A DNA stretch of 64,000 bases from AP-15 sp963762575 (lineage in GTDB: Bacteria; Pseudomonadota; Alphaproteobacteria; ATCC43930; CGMCC-115725). A model generated the notes under the pieces. It saw nothing but the letters and a program-made list of their open reading frames with translations, made no database searches and was not told where the DNA came from. Location of the stretch: positions 248,001 to 312,000 of the forward strand of contig CAVXLL010000001.1 in the NCBI GenBank assembly GCA_963762575.1, given 5' to 3'. This document shows, piece by piece, positions 1 through 9,426 of this stretch (within the stretch, counting starts at the first letter, position 1; each line of letters begins with the position of its first letter). The position numbers and the translations under genes were made by a program.

Positions 1-124
1 GGCGAGTGCGACGACAGAGGCCGCACGCGAACGGCGAAGGAGTTGCGTCAGGGTGACGGGTTGCCGAGCGTGTTTTGGAAGCGCAGACTTATCTCGGATG
101 GAGGCTGCATCCGGGGGAGCTCAC

Positions 125-514
125 ATGGCCGAATCACATTTTTGGCAGGCGCTCAGCGATACCATCCATCGTTCCGTCAACCTCCGCGTCGTCACTCTGG
201 TCGGCGATGCGCAGGTGCAGGGCACGCTGGAGACATTACAGGTCAGTGCGCCAACCGCGACATCGGGCACGTTGGTTACCGATATCAACATCGTCGGCGG
301 TGACATTACGACGATCATGAGCGAGAAGCTGCTGGGCGCCGATCACGCGGAGCTGCGCGCCGCCCATCAAGCGGCGGTAACCCAAGCCCAGGACATTGTC
401 GCGCGCAACGCCAGCATCCTGGTCTCGATCGCTAAGGAAATCGGCGATCAGCTCGGCGCCCTCCCCGCGCCGTCCTCGCAGGGCCCGGACCGTGGGACCG
501 GTAGCCACGGCTGA
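125..514 (+). CDS. Hypothetical protein, first gene of an unrecognised cluster
   Basis: A 129-residue protein that I do not recognise. The ATG at 125 is chosen because GGGGGAG lies just upstream; the frame is open to the window edge, so a longer start cannot be excluded. It has no obvious signal peptide or membrane helix. The middle (about 20-70) alternates short hydrophobic strands with Gly and Thr, and 75-115 looks like an Ala-rich helix. The tail is Pro/Ser/Gly-rich. It is followed by two more unknown genes on the same strand, the first 69 bases away, suggesting one transcript. Function unknown. Confidence 0.6.
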   Translation: MAESHFWQALSDTIHRSVNLRVVTLVGDAQVQGTLETLQVSAPTATSGTLVTDINIVGGDITTIMSEKLLGADHAELRAAHQAAVTQAQDIVARNASILVSIAKEIGDQLGALPAPSSQGPDRGTGSHG

Positions 515-583
515 CGCCATCCCGCAACGGCGGCGGAGCGGCGCCTCCTTGCCGCGCACGCCGGCGCGAAACCGGGGGCAGCA

Positions 584-1339
584 ATGAATTCGGGCTTCGA
601 CCTGACAGGCACGGCACGCAGCCTGCTCAACATCGAGGTCAACACGATCGTGCGGGACAACATGACAGCCGAGCCGATGCCGGCGTTGCCGCATGCCTTG
701 CTTGACATCGCGGGCGGTTACGCGAACGCGTTATGTGCGCTCGGCGTCGATCTGCCGGCCTATTTCGCGGCGCCGCCGGCCGACCCCAGTACGATCGCCC
801 ACGCCTGGCGCGACAACCCGGGCACTGTCAGTGATCTGCTCACTGTTTCCCCTGACACATTCGACCGGTTGCGGTGGGCGGCCAAGAACGCCAGCCAAGC
901 GTCGGGTCCTCAGGCGGTGCGTATCACACCCGCCAAACGGGCCCTGCTCGACCGGATCGTCAACAATAGTGATGCGATTAAGGAGATTTTCAAACGCTTC
1001 GACGCGGGCATGAATCAATTTATCGGCAAGACCCGCGCCCAATTGGTGGGTATGCCTATTCAGCCCGGCAGCTACGTCGTCCAAGTCGATGACCTGATCC
1101 AGCTGCAGAAGATATGGGATATCGGGATGGAGGAGATCGTCGCCCAGACCGTAGTGCACGTTACTGGAGATATCACCATGCGCGTGCAGGACCCGCTGGG
1201 CCGTCCTGGATCGGAGACGCTGTTCGCGATCCATCGTCAAAGTGTTGATGTGTCCGTCGCCTGCTGGCACTACCTGCTCGACGTCGTCCGGGAGATCGCC
1301 GGCGCTACCGTTCGCGCATTGCTCGGACGAACCGTCTAA
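584..1339 (+). CDS. Hypothetical protein, second gene of the cluster
   Basis: A 251-residue protein with no family I can name. No signal peptide is seen. Residues 115-160 look helical and charged, and the C-terminal half mixes amphipathic segments with an aromatic stretch near 225-235. It stops at 1339 and the next gene starts four bases later, which strongly suggests translational coupling. The reading frame covers nearly the whole space between its neighbours and has alphaproteobacterial codon use, so the gene is probably real. Function unknown. Confidence 0.65.
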   Translation: MNSGFDLTGTARSLLNIEVNTIVRDNMTAEPMPALPHALLDIAGGYANALCALGVDLPAYFAAPPADPSTIAHAWRDNPGTVSDLLTVSPDTFDRLRWAAKNASQASGPQAVRITPAKRALLDRIVNNSDAIKEIFKRFDAGMNQFIGKTRAQLVGMPIQPGSYVVQVDDLIQLQKIWDIGMEEIVAQTVVHVTGDITMRVQDPLGRPGSETLFAIHRQSVDVSVACWHYLLDVVREIAGATVRALLGRTV

Positions 1340-1343
1340 GTCG

Positions 1344-1910
1344 ATGCCGGTCTGGCTCGCTTCAGTCAAGACCGACGTCAGCGCCCTTGCAGCGGCGTGG
1401 CGCTCGGCACGCGGCGGCTGGCGGGCGGCTTGGCGCGACGCGGCTCAGCTGCTGTCGCACCGTCGCATCGTAATTGATACGGAGGCACAGACGCGGGATG
1501 GACCACGGGTCGTGTTGCGCACGCGGGTTAGGCTCAGTGGTGATGTGCAAACCGACATCCTCCGGTGCTGGCTCTATGGCGCACCGCGCGAAACGGTCGA
1601 ACCGCTAATTACAGCCCATTTTCAGTCGGTCGGTGACGCAGCTAAGGGTTGGTCCGCGGTGCCGGCAGGGGTCCGCGCGGCATCGCTGCTCGGTGTCGCA
1701 GCGGGAATGATCCCTGCGAGCGCCTTCACGATCCGGCTGGCATTCCAGGGTCAATGGCACACAATTTACTCGGCACTGCTGACGAATTGCTGGCTACTGT
1801 CCAGCATCGGCATCACCGGCGCCGGCGTCCTGCTGCGCTGGCCCGTGCGCTTTTGGCTACGACGGAAATTCCGCGCCGGCCTGTCTGGCGCACGGGCTTC
1901 GACCGGATAG
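1344..1910 (+). CDS. Hypothetical membrane protein, third gene of the cluster
   Basis: A 188-residue protein. The ATG at 1344, four bases after the previous stop, is preferred over an upstream in-frame ATG at 1242 that would overlap the preceding gene by about 100 bases. The N-terminal half is soluble and Trp/Ala/Arg-rich. Two hydrophobic segments (about 108-132 and 140-170) look membrane-spanning, and the C-terminus is very basic and so likely cytoplasmic. It may anchor the two upstream soluble products to the membrane, but that is inference from gene order only. It is convergent with the molybdenum hydroxylase gene. Confidence 0.6.
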   Translation: MPVWLASVKTDVSALAAAWRSARGGWRAAWRDAAQLLSHRRIVIDTEAQTRDGPRVVLRTRVRLSGDVQTDILRCWLYGAPRETVEPLITAHFQSVGDAAKGWSAVPAGVRAASLLGVAAGMIPASAFTIRLAFQGQWHTIYSALLTNCWLLSSIGITGAGVLLRWPVRFWLRRKFRAGLSGARASTG

Positions 1911-1933
1911 CTTCGAAATAAACGGCGCGGTGT

Positions 1934-4285
1934 TCAGCGCGCGTGGGCCTGCCGGATCGCGCGCCACACGCGTTCGGGGGTCGCCGGCATGTCGATGTGG
2001 GTAACGCCGTATTCCGACAGCGCGTCGACGAGCGCGTTGATCACCGACGGGATCCCGCCGGCGCAGCCGGCTTCGCCGCAGCCTTTCGCTCCGAGGACGT
2101 TGGTCGTTGCCGGAACCGGATGGAATTCGTGCGTGAACATCGGGGCGTCCTCGGCGCGCGGCAACGCGTAATCCATGTACGAGCCGGTCAGCAGCTGGCC
2201 CTGCTCGTCGTAGATCGTATGCTCGCGCAGTGCCTGGCCGATGCCCTGCACGATCCCGCCATGCGCTTGGCCATTGACCAGCAGCGGGTTGATGACGGTG
2301 CCGAAATCATTGACGAACGCATAGCGGACCACGTCGACCATGCCGGTCTCGGGGTCGACCTCGACTTCGGCGATATGGCAGCCGTTCGGGAAAGCGGAGG
2401 GCGGGCCGTCGGCGACGAGCTGCACATCGAGGGTCTGCGGCAATTCCGCCGGCAACTTCAGGCCGGAGCGGATCTTTTCGGCCAATTCCATAATGTCGAC
2501 CGAGCGGTCCGTGCCGGCGATCACGAACCGACCGGCGCGGAATTCGATGTCGGCGACCGCCGCCTCCAGCACATGCGCGGCAATCTGCTTGCCGGTCTCG
2601 ACCACCTTGTCGCTGGCCGCGACGATCGCGGTGCCGCTCGTCATCATCGATTTCGAGCCGCCGGTGCCGCCGCCGGCGATCAATTCGTCGCTGTCGCCCT
2701 GCAGCAGCCGGATCTTCTGGAACGGGATGCCCAAACGCGTGCCGAGCACCTGCGCGAACGGCGAGGCGTGGCCCTGTCCATAATCGAGCGTGCCGGTGAT
2801 GATCGTAACGGTGCCGTCCGGCTCGAAGCGGATGCCGCCCATTTCGCGACCGGGCGGGCCGGTCAATTCGAGATAGTCGCTGATACCGCGCCCGCGCAAC
2901 CGCCCTCGCGCCCGGCTTTCGTCCTTGCGCGCGGCAAAGCCGTCCCACTCGGCGAGCGCCAAGGCTTGGTTCAGCAAGTTCGTGAAGTCGCCGCTGTCAT
3001 AGGTGGTGCCGTTGGGGGCCTTGTAGGGCATCGCGTCGGGCGGGATGTGGTTGCGCCGGCGCAGCTCGACGCGGTCGATCCCCGTCTCTGCCGCGGCCGC
3101 ATCGACCAGCCGCTCCATGTAGTAATTGGCCTCGGGCCGGCCGGCGCCACGATAGGCGCCGATCGGCGTCGTGTTTGTGAACACGCATTTTGTCGAGACC
3201 TCGATCAGCGGGGTCTTGTAGACGCCAAGCGTGTTCCTGACCGCGTTGCGGGTCGGCGGACCCGGCGCGCCGTAAGTCGCGCCGAGATTGCCGAAGATGG
3301 TCAGCCGCACCGCCAGAAAATTGCCGTCGCGGTCGAGAGCCAATTCGGCTGTCGTCTCGGCGTCGCGGCCATGTGTGTCGGATAGGAAACTGCCCGAGCG
3401 GTCGTCAGTCCATTTGACCGGGCGGTCGAGTTCGCGGGCCGCATGCACGATGCAGTAATATTCGGCGTAGGTCGGCTGTTTCATGCCGAACGAGCCGCCG
3501 ACGCGATCGGTAATCACGCGCAGCTTGTCGCGCCCGACCCCAAACACCCCGGCGATGTAATTGCGGAACCCGAACACCCCCTGGCCCGGGACATGGAGGG
3601 TCCAGTGCTGGCGCGCGGCGTCGTACTGGGCAACACCGGAGCGCGGCTCCATCGCATTGACGACAATGCGGTTGTTGCGCAGCTCGAGCCGCGTCACATG
3701 CGCGGCGGCGGCAAAAGCGGCGGCAACCTTCTCGCTGTCGCCATAGTGAAAATCGAGCCCGACATTGGCGGGCACATCGTCGTAGAGAAGCGGCGCTCCA
3801 GGGGCGGCAGCCTCCCGGGCCGTCGTGACGGCAGGCAGCGGGTCGATATCGACGACCACCGCTTCCGCGGCGTCTCTGGCCTGGGCGGCGGTCTCGGCGA
3901 CGATTGCGGCTATCGGGTCGCCGACATAGCGGACCTTGCCGGTCGCCAGCGCATGCCGCACCGGGCTCAGCATCGGTGTCCCATCCCGATTGTTCATGAC
4001 CTGCCGCGGGGGCAGCGGGCCGACCCCGGCTGCTTCCAGCTCCGCAGCAGTATAAACTCCGAGCACCCCCGGCATGCCGCGCGCCGCCGCGGTGTCGATG
4101 CCGCGGATGATCCCGTGCGCATAATGGCTGCGCACGATCGCGCAATAGGCTTGGCCCGGAAGGTTGATGTCGTCGGTGAACCGGCCCTTTCCGGACACCA
4201 GCACCGGGTCTTCGCTGCGCGGCACCGGCTGCCCGATCGCATATCGATCGAGATCGAGCAGTGTCGGATCGACGAAATCATCCAT
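1934..4285 (-). CDS. Xanthine dehydrogenase family molybdopterin-binding subunit (CoxL-like, solo)
   Basis: A 783-residue large subunit of a molybdenum hydroxylase, which would oxidise an aldehyde, purine or N-heterocycle using a Mo-cytosine-dinucleotide type cofactor. Visible motifs in order: the N-terminal a/b hammerhead (about 15-130), GGSFGMKQ (about 264), AYRGAGRPEA (about 378), GQGHASPF and the C-terminal GCGEAGCAG carrying the catalytic Glu. The AYRGAGRP loop differs from the AYRCSFR of form I CO dehydrogenase, so true CO oxidation is unlikely. GAAGGAGAT precedes the ATG. No adjacent FAD subunit or [2Fe-2S] subunit is seen; the nearest Fe-S gene (6789) belongs to another locus. It diverges from the NRAMP gene. 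Confidence 0.9.
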   Translation of the reverse strand: MDDFVDPTLLDLDRYAIGQPVPRSEDPVLVSGKGRFTDDINLPGQAYCAIVRSHYAHGIIRGIDTAAARGMPGVLGVYTAAELEAAGVGPLPPRQVMNNRDGTPMLSPVRHALATGKVRYVGDPIAAIVAETAAQARDAAEAVVVDIDPLPAVTTAREAAAPGAPLLYDDVPANVGLDFHYGDSEKVAAAFAAAAHVTRLELRNNRIVVNAMEPRSGVAQYDAARQHWTLHVPGQGVFGFRNYIAGVFGVGRDKLRVITDRVGGSFGMKQPTYAEYYCIVHAARELDRPVKWTDDRSGSFLSDTHGRDAETTAELALDRDGNFLAVRLTIFGNLGATYGAPGPPTRNAVRNTLGVYKTPLIEVSTKCVFTNTTPIGAYRGAGRPEANYYMERLVDAAAAETGIDRVELRRRNHIPPDAMPYKAPNGTTYDSGDFTNLLNQALALAEWDGFAARKDESRARGRLRGRGISDYLELTGPPGREMGGIRFEPDGTVTIITGTLDYGQGHASPFAQVLGTRLGIPFQKIRLLQGDSDELIAGGGTGGSKSMMTSGTAIVAASDKVVETGKQIAAHVLEAAVADIEFRAGRFVIAGTDRSVDIMELAEKIRSGLKLPAELPQTLDVQLVADGPPSAFPNGCHIAEVEVDPETGMVDVVRYAFVNDFGTVINPLLVNGQAHGGIVQGIGQALREHTIYDEQGQLLTGSYMDYALPRAEDAPMFTHEFHPVPATTNVLGAKGCGEAGCAGGIPSVINALVDALSEYGVTHIDMPATPERVWRAIRQAHAR

Positions 4286-4390
4286 GCGTCATCTCCTTCG
4301 CCAGCCGCAACCTAGCGCCTCGATGCAGCAGTCGCCAAGCGCGGAGGCATCGTCTAAATCCACACAATCCTACAACATTGAGGCATAGTG

Positions 4391-5719
4391 ATGCGCACGG
4401 GACTTGGCCGGCACAGACATAAGCACACGGGCTTGCTCGCCGCGCGCATCGCGCGCCATTGGGCGCGCCGCCCGAGACGGGGGCTGCTGGCATTGCTCGG
4501 CCCCGGTTTGATCACCGGCGCCTCCGACGACGATCCGAGCGGGATCGCGACCTATTCGCAGGCCGGCGCGCAATTCGGCTACAGCATGGTTTGGGTCATG
4601 CTGTTCACGTGGCCTCTGATGGCTGCCATCCAGGAAATCAGCGCCCGCATCGGCCGCGTCACCGGGCATGGCATCGCCGGCAACATCCGGCACTATTACC
4701 CGCCCTGGCTGCTGCGGGGGATCGTCGCGCTTCTGCTCGCCGCCAACATCATCAACCTGGGGGCCGATCTCGGCGCGATGGGGGAGGCCTTGCGGCTGCT
4801 GATCGGCGGCCCGCCGCATCTCTATGTCGTCGCCTTTGCGGTCGGCTGCGCGCTCCTCGAGATCTTTGTGCGCTACGAGCGCTATGTCTCGATCCTGAAA
4901 TGGACGAGCGTCACATTGTTCGCCTATGTCGCGACGGCGCTGGTGGTCGACGTGCCGTGGGCTCGGGTCGCCCACAGCCTCGTCGTGCCGACGCTCAGCT
5001 GGGACAAGGACTACCTTGTCGCGATCGTCGCCGTGCTCGGCACGACGATCACGCCCTATTGCTTTTTCTGGCAATCATCGGAGGAGGCGGAGGAGGAGCG
5101 CATCGATCCCGCCGCCCATCCGCTGATCGAAGCGCCTGAAGAAGCCCGAACCGAGATCGGCCGCATCCGGATCGACACCTATCTCGGCATGGGGTTTTCC
5201 AACCTGATCAGCCTCTTCATCATCATCACCACGGCGGCGACCCTCAATGCGCACGGCATCACCGACATTCAGACCTCCTCGCAAGCCGCGGAGGCGCTGC
5301 GGCCGATCGCCGGCGTCTTCACCTTTGCGCTGTTCGCCGCCGGCATCATCGGCATCGGCGTGCTGGCCGTGCCGGTGCTGGCCGGGTCGGCCGCCTATGC
5401 CCTCGGCGAGGCGTTGGATTGGCCGACCGGGCTCGCCCGCAGGCCGCTCGATGCAAAGGCCTTCTACGGCGCGATCGCGGCCGCCACCTTGATCGGCGTC
5501 GCGATCAACTTCGTCGACCTCGATCCGATCAAGGCGCTGTTCTGGTCGGCCGTCATCAACGGCGTGGTCGCGGTGCCATTGATGGTCGTCATCATGCTGA
5601 TGGCCATGCAGCGGCAAGTGATGGGAGCCTTCACCCTGCCGCGGCTGCTATGGGTAATGGGTTGGCTATCCACCACCGCAATGACCGCTGCCGTGACCGC
5701 GATGTTTGTGACCTGGTAA
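4391..5719 (+). CDS. Divergent NRAMP-like divalent metal transporter
   Basis: A 442-residue polytopic protein with about 11 hydrophobic segments, cytoplasmic membrane. The N-terminus is basic, followed by GPGLITGASDDDPSG (about 37-51), matching helix 1 of NRAMP where classical Mn/Fe transporters have DPGN. In helix 6 the usual metal-binding (A/M)PH motif is replaced by ITPYCFFWQ (about 219-227). An acidic run of Glu residues follows at about 230-238. Fold assignment is good, but substrate is uncertain: loss of the soft Met ligand fits a harder ion such as Mg better than Fe or Mn (inference). A GTG three bases upstream is an alternative start. Confidence 0.8.
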   Translation: MRTGLGRHRHKHTGLLAARIARHWARRPRRGLLALLGPGLITGASDDDPSGIATYSQAGAQFGYSMVWVMLFTWPLMAAIQEISARIGRVTGHGIAGNIRHYYPPWLLRGIVALLLAANIINLGADLGAMGEALRLLIGGPPHLYVVAFAVGCALLEIFVRYERYVSILKWTSVTLFAYVATALVVDVPWARVAHSLVVPTLSWDKDYLVAIVAVLGTTITPYCFFWQSSEEAEEERIDPAAHPLIEAPEEARTEIGRIRIDTYLGMGFSNLISLFIIITTAATLNAHGITDIQTSSQAAEALRPIAGVFTFALFAAGIIGIGVLAVPVLAGSAAYALGEALDWPTGLARRPLDAKAFYGAIAAATLIGVAINFVDLDPIKALFWSAVINGVVAVPLMVVIMLMAMQRQVMGAFTLPRLLWVMGWLSTTAMTAAVTAMFVTW

Positions 5720-5738
5720 AAGGAGCCGAGCCCGAGCG

Positions 5739-6707
5739 CTAATGACCAAAACCGAACAGGGCTTGCGCGTTGTGGTGGAGGATCTTGTCGGTGTCGGCCT
5801 TCGGCAGGCCCAGCCGCTCGATATAGGCGAAGGTCTCCTTGTATTCCTCGTAATCCTGCAAGACCGGGTAATCGCTGCCGGTCACCAGGTGGTCCGCGCC
5901 GAAGGCTTCGAGGGCGCAGGTGAACGCCGCCTTCGAGCCGTAGCACACCGTGTCGTAATAGAATTTCTTGGCGGTGACGCTCGGCGCCTCGGCGAGGTTG
6001 GGGTGGCCGCTCTGGCTCTGGCCCTGCTTGTCGAGGCGGTTGAGCAGCATCGGGACCGGGCCGCCCAGATGCGGCACGATGAATTTGATGTTCGGGTAGC
6101 GGTGCGGGATCTGCTTGGCGATCATGTGCAACACAAAGGTCGCGTCCTCCAGCGAGGTGCCGACCGACGCCCGGAAATTGTAATCGACGATGAACGGCGA
6201 GCAGATCCCGGTTCCCGCCGGATGCACGAAGAGAACCGCGCCGCGCCGGTTCATCTCGGCATAGATCGGCTCGAACTCGGTCTCGGCGATCGAGCGGTTG
6301 AGGCAGATGATGTTCATGTTGACGCCGACGCAGCCGAGCTGGTCGAAGCCGCGCTCCATCTCCTTCAGCGCGGCGTCGATATGCGGCAATGGCAGCATCA
6401 CGTATGAGGCGATCCGCTTCGGGTAGCGGTGCGCCAATTCGGCGTAGCCGTCGTTCAGCATCTGCACCGCTTTGACGCCCTCCGCCTCGTCGGGCAGGTA
6501 GGGCGGATGGTTCGGCGACAACACCTGCTTCTCGACCCCCGCCTCCTCCATCAGCTGGAACCGGCCCTCGATGTCCTCCGGGGAGTCGGAGAACGGGTGC
6601 CGCGCCATCCCGCGCTTGACCGGCAGATGAACCGGGGACGCAAACCGGTCGCCCATAAACTCGCTGAAATTTTTCGGCGTATAGTGCGCGTGGACGTCGC
6701 AGATCAT
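5739..6707 (-). CDS. Amidohydrolase, ACMS-decarboxylase-like family
   Basis: A 322-residue cytoplasmic TIM-barrel metal enzyme of the amidohydrolase 2 (aminocarboxymuconate-semialdehyde decarboxylase) family. Visible are the N-terminal DVHAHY zinc ligand motif (about 4-9), VHPAG (about 170), PHLGGPVPML (about 220) and GSDYP (about 285) carrying the final Asp. Members decarboxylate or hydrolyse aromatic and dicarboxylic intermediates; the substrate here is unknown. It is convergent with the transporter gene and starts about 80 bases from the divergent Fe-S/IorB-like pair, so it may belong to the same N-heterocycle or aromatic degradation context. Confidence 0.85.
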   Translation of the reverse strand: MICDVHAHYTPKNFSEFMGDRFASPVHLPVKRGMARHPFSDSPEDIEGRFQLMEEAGVEKQVLSPNHPPYLPDEAEGVKAVQMLNDGYAELAHRYPKRIASYVMLPLPHIDAALKEMERGFDQLGCVGVNMNIICLNRSIAETEFEPIYAEMNRRGAVLFVHPAGTGICSPFIVDYNFRASVGTSLEDATFVLHMIAKQIPHRYPNIKFIVPHLGGPVPMLLNRLDKQGQSQSGHPNLAEAPSVTAKKFYYDTVCYGSKAAFTCALEAFGADHLVTGSDYPVLQDYEEYKETFAYIERLGLPKADTDKILHHNAQALFGFGH

Positions 6708-6788
6708 CAGGAATTTCCTTTGCCTGGAGAGATGACGCGGGTTAGGTCAACCTAAGCCGAGCCGGCGAAGGGTTGCAAGGAGCCGTCG

Positions 6789-7268
6789 ATGGAGCCAGTC
6801 GGTCTGAAGGTGAATGGCAGCGAGGTCAGTGTGACCGCGGACGAACAAACCCCGCTGCTCGACATTTTGCGCAATCACCTCGGTCTGATGGGGACCAAGT
6901 TCGGCTGCGGCCTCGAGCAATGCGGCTGCTGCATGGTGCTGGTCGACGGCAGACCCGAGAAATCCTGCGGCAAGCCGCTCTCGGCCGTCGCGGGCAAGGA
7001 AATTGTGACGATCGAAGGCCTGGGCACGCCTGACCGGCCGCATCCGCTGCAGCGAGCCTTCATCGACGAGCAAGCCGGCCAGTGCGGCTACTGCCTGCCA
7101 GGCATCCTGATGACAGCCAAGGGATTACTCGACCAAAACCCGTCGCCGTCGCGGAAGGAGATCGCCGAGGCGCTGGACGACAATATCTGCCGTTGCGGCA
7201 GCCACATTCGGATCCTGCGCGCCGTCGAACGCGCCGCCCGTTTACTGCGCGAAGGAGCTGCGCAATGA
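6789..7268 (+). CDS. (2Fe-2S)-binding subunit, IorA-like
   Basis: A 159-residue electron-transfer subunit of a molybdenum hydroxylase, cytoplasmic. The plant-type [2Fe-2S] centre is seen as C40, C45, C48 and C60, with an extra C47. The second centre is C99, C102, C134 and C136 (QCGYC and CRCG motifs). Length and order match isoquinoline 1-oxidoreductase alpha and CoxS. It overlaps the next gene by four bases (ATGA), so it is the partner of the large subunit at 7265. No FAD subunit is present, as is normal for the IorAB subgroup, which passes electrons to a cytochrome or other acceptor. Confidence 0.93.
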   Translation: MEPVGLKVNGSEVSVTADEQTPLLDILRNHLGLMGTKFGCGLEQCGCCMVLVDGRPEKSCGKPLSAVAGKEIVTIEGLGTPDRPHPLQRAFIDEQAGQCGYCLPGILMTAKGLLDQNPSPSRKEIAEALDDNICRCGSHIRILRAVERAARLLREGAAQ

Positions 7269-9391
7269 GCGCGTCACCGACCTTGCCGCCGCTGCTGGCC
7301 GCCAATCCGCGCCTCGATCAGTGGGTCCGATTTCCCTCACCCGGCCATGTCACGGTTTCGACCGGCCGGGTCGAAATCGGCCAGGGCGTGCTGACCGCAA
7401 TGCTGCAGATCGCCGCCGAAGAGCTCGACGTCGCGCCCGACCGCATCCTGCTGCAGACCGGCGACACCGACCTGACGCCCAATGAGGGCTACACCGCGGG
7501 CAGCCAGTCGATCCAATTCGGCGGCGTCGCATTGCGCCAGGCATGCGCCGAGGTGCACGCCTCGTTTCTCGATCATGCGGCGGCGAATTTCGGCTACTCC
7601 CGCCCGGATTTGGCGGTGCGCGATGGGGCGATAATCCATCGGGGAGAGCCGACCGGCCATGATTATTGGTCGCTCGCCGGCGCCGTCGATCTCGGGCGGC
7701 ATGCGACCGGTCTGCCGGCAACCAAGAGCGCGAGAGACTATCGGGTCGTCGGGCAGAACGCGCCGCGCGTCGACCTCGCCGCGAAGGTGTTCGGCGAGCC
7801 CATCTTTGCCCACGACATGGCTCTCGACGGCATGGTGCATGCCCGTGTCGTGCGCCAGCCGCGCCGCGATGCGACGATCGCAGCGGTCGACGAGGCCGCG
7901 CTCCGGCGCGCCGCCAAAGGGCCGATCGAGATCGTTCGCGACGGCAACTTCCTCGCGATCCTCGGCGCGGACGAGACAATCGTCGAAGCCGTCGCCGCCG
8001 CCGCGCCAAATCACGTCACCTGGGACGGGGTCGACGCGATAAATCCATTCCAGGAAGAGGCGCGGTGGCTCCTGCAACAGCCCTCGATCGACCGAACCAT
8101 CGGCCCCCCTCCCCCACCCGATCCGTCAGCGGCGGCCAGCCGCCAATCGGCAACCTATACCCGAATGCACATCGCCCACGCCTCGGTCGCGCCGTCCTGC
8201 GGGCTCGCTCTCTATGGCGACGGACGGCTGACGGTGTGGACCCATTCGCAGGGGGTCTACCCATTGCGTGATGCTCTGGCGCGGACATTGAAGTTCGATC
8301 CGGCGGCGATTTCGGTGAAGCACGTCCAGGGTCCCGGCTGCTACGGCCACAATGGCGCCGACGATGCGGCGGCCGACGCGGCGGTCATCGCGTTTCGCCG
8401 GCCAGGGCAGCCGGTGAAAGTCCGCTGGCGGCGCGAGGAGGAATTTGGCTTCGAGCCGGTCAGCCCGGCGATGCTGGTGACGGTCAGCGCCGCGCTCGAC
8501 GGCGCGCAGCGGCCGGCCGACTGGACTACCGAGATCTGGAGCGGCCGGCACACCAGCCGTCCGGGCGGCGGCGGCAATCTGCTCGCCGCCGAGGCTCTGC
8601 CGAACCCGCCACCCGCGCCGCCCGCTTCCGAATCGTCATATCCGCCGGGCGCCGGCACCCGCAACGGCGAGCCGCTTTACGCATTCCCGGCCAAGCGCAT
8701 CCTCCATCACCTGATCGCCGAAACGCCGGTGCGGACCTCGTCATTGCGCGGGCTCGGCGCGACATTGAACGTCTTCGCGATCAAATCCTTCATGGACGAA
8801 TTGGCCGAGCGGGCCGGCATGGACCCGGTCGCCTACCGGTTGTCGGTTCTATCGGATGCGCGGGCCCGTGCGGTCGTAGAACATGCCGCCCGCCTCGCCG
8901 ATTGGCAGGCCGGAGTGCCGCCGGGCACGGGACGCGGCCGCGGGATCGGTTTCGCGCGCTACAAGAACCTCGCCGCCTACGCCGCCGTCGCCGCCGAGGT
9001 CGAGGTCGACGAAGTTGTTCGGCTGCTGCGCGTGTGGTGCGCGGCGGATGCCGGGCTCGTCATCAACCCCGACGGCGCGCTCAACCAACTCGAAGGGGGC
9101 ATCATCCAGGCGGCGAGCTGGGCCTTGAAGGAAGGTGTGCGGCTCGACACCGGCGGCATCAGTTCGCGCGACTGGGAGAGCTACCCGGTGCTGCGCTTCA
9201 GCGAGGTCCCGGAGGTGCTGGTGGAGCTGCTCAACCCCGCCGCCGATCTCCCGCCCCTCGGCGTCGGCGAAGCCAGCGGCGGTCCGACCGTCGCCGCAAT
9301 CGGCAACGCCGTCGCGCACGCCCTCGGCGCCCGCCTGCGCGACCTGCCGCTCACCCGCGACCGGGTGATGGCGGCCTTGCTGAAGGGGTAG
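7265..9391 (+). CDS. Molybdopterin-binding subunit, IorB-like
   Basis: A 708-residue catalytic subunit related to isoquinoline 1-oxidoreductase beta and nicotinate dehydrogenase. The start at 7265 overlaps the stop of the Fe-S gene. The molybdopterin-binding GRVEIGQG motif lies at about 35-42, near the N-terminus, whereas in xanthine dehydrogenase it is in the second half. This rearranged order is known for the IorB group. A Pro/Ala-rich linker lies near 280-290, and the catalytic Glu is expected in GVGEASGGP near 660. It probably hydroxylates an N-heterocyclic aromatic ring; the exact substrate cannot be read from sequence. Confidence 0.88.
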   Translation: MSASPTLPPLLAANPRLDQWVRFPSPGHVTVSTGRVEIGQGVLTAMLQIAAEELDVAPDRILLQTGDTDLTPNEGYTAGSQSIQFGGVALRQACAEVHASFLDHAAANFGYSRPDLAVRDGAIIHRGEPTGHDYWSLAGAVDLGRHATGLPATKSARDYRVVGQNAPRVDLAAKVFGEPIFAHDMALDGMVHARVVRQPRRDATIAAVDEAALRRAAKGPIEIVRDGNFLAILGADETIVEAVAAAAPNHVTWDGVDAINPFQEEARWLLQQPSIDRTIGPPPPPDPSAAASRQSATYTRMHIAHASVAPSCGLALYGDGRLTVWTHSQGVYPLRDALARTLKFDPAAISVKHVQGPGCYGHNGADDAAADAAVIAFRRPGQPVKVRWRREEEFGFEPVSPAMLVTVSAALDGAQRPADWTTEIWSGRHTSRPGGGGNLLAAEALPNPPPAPPASESSYPPGAGTRNGEPLYAFPAKRILHHLIAETPVRTSSLRGLGATLNVFAIKSFMDELAERAGMDPVAYRLSVLSDARARAVVEHAARLADWQAGVPPGTGRGRGIGFARYKNLAAYAAVAAEVEVDEVVRLLRVWCAADAGLVINPDGALNQLEGGIIQAASWALKEGVRLDTGGISSRDWESYPVLRFSEVPEVLVELLNPAADLPPLGVGEASGGPTVAAIGNAVAHALGARLRDLPLTRDRVMAALLKG

Positions 9392-9426
9392 CTCAAGCCT
9401 GGCAGCACCCGGTGCGGCCCCGAAGC

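Noticed and set aside
1943..3385. 480-residue open frame on the plus strand
   Set aside because: Shadow of the molybdenum hydroxylase gene on the other strand, which has all family motifs.
1934..4285. Aerobic carbon monoxide dehydrogenase
   Set aside because: The active-site loop is AYRGAGRP, not the form I AYRCSFR, and the partner subunits are absent.
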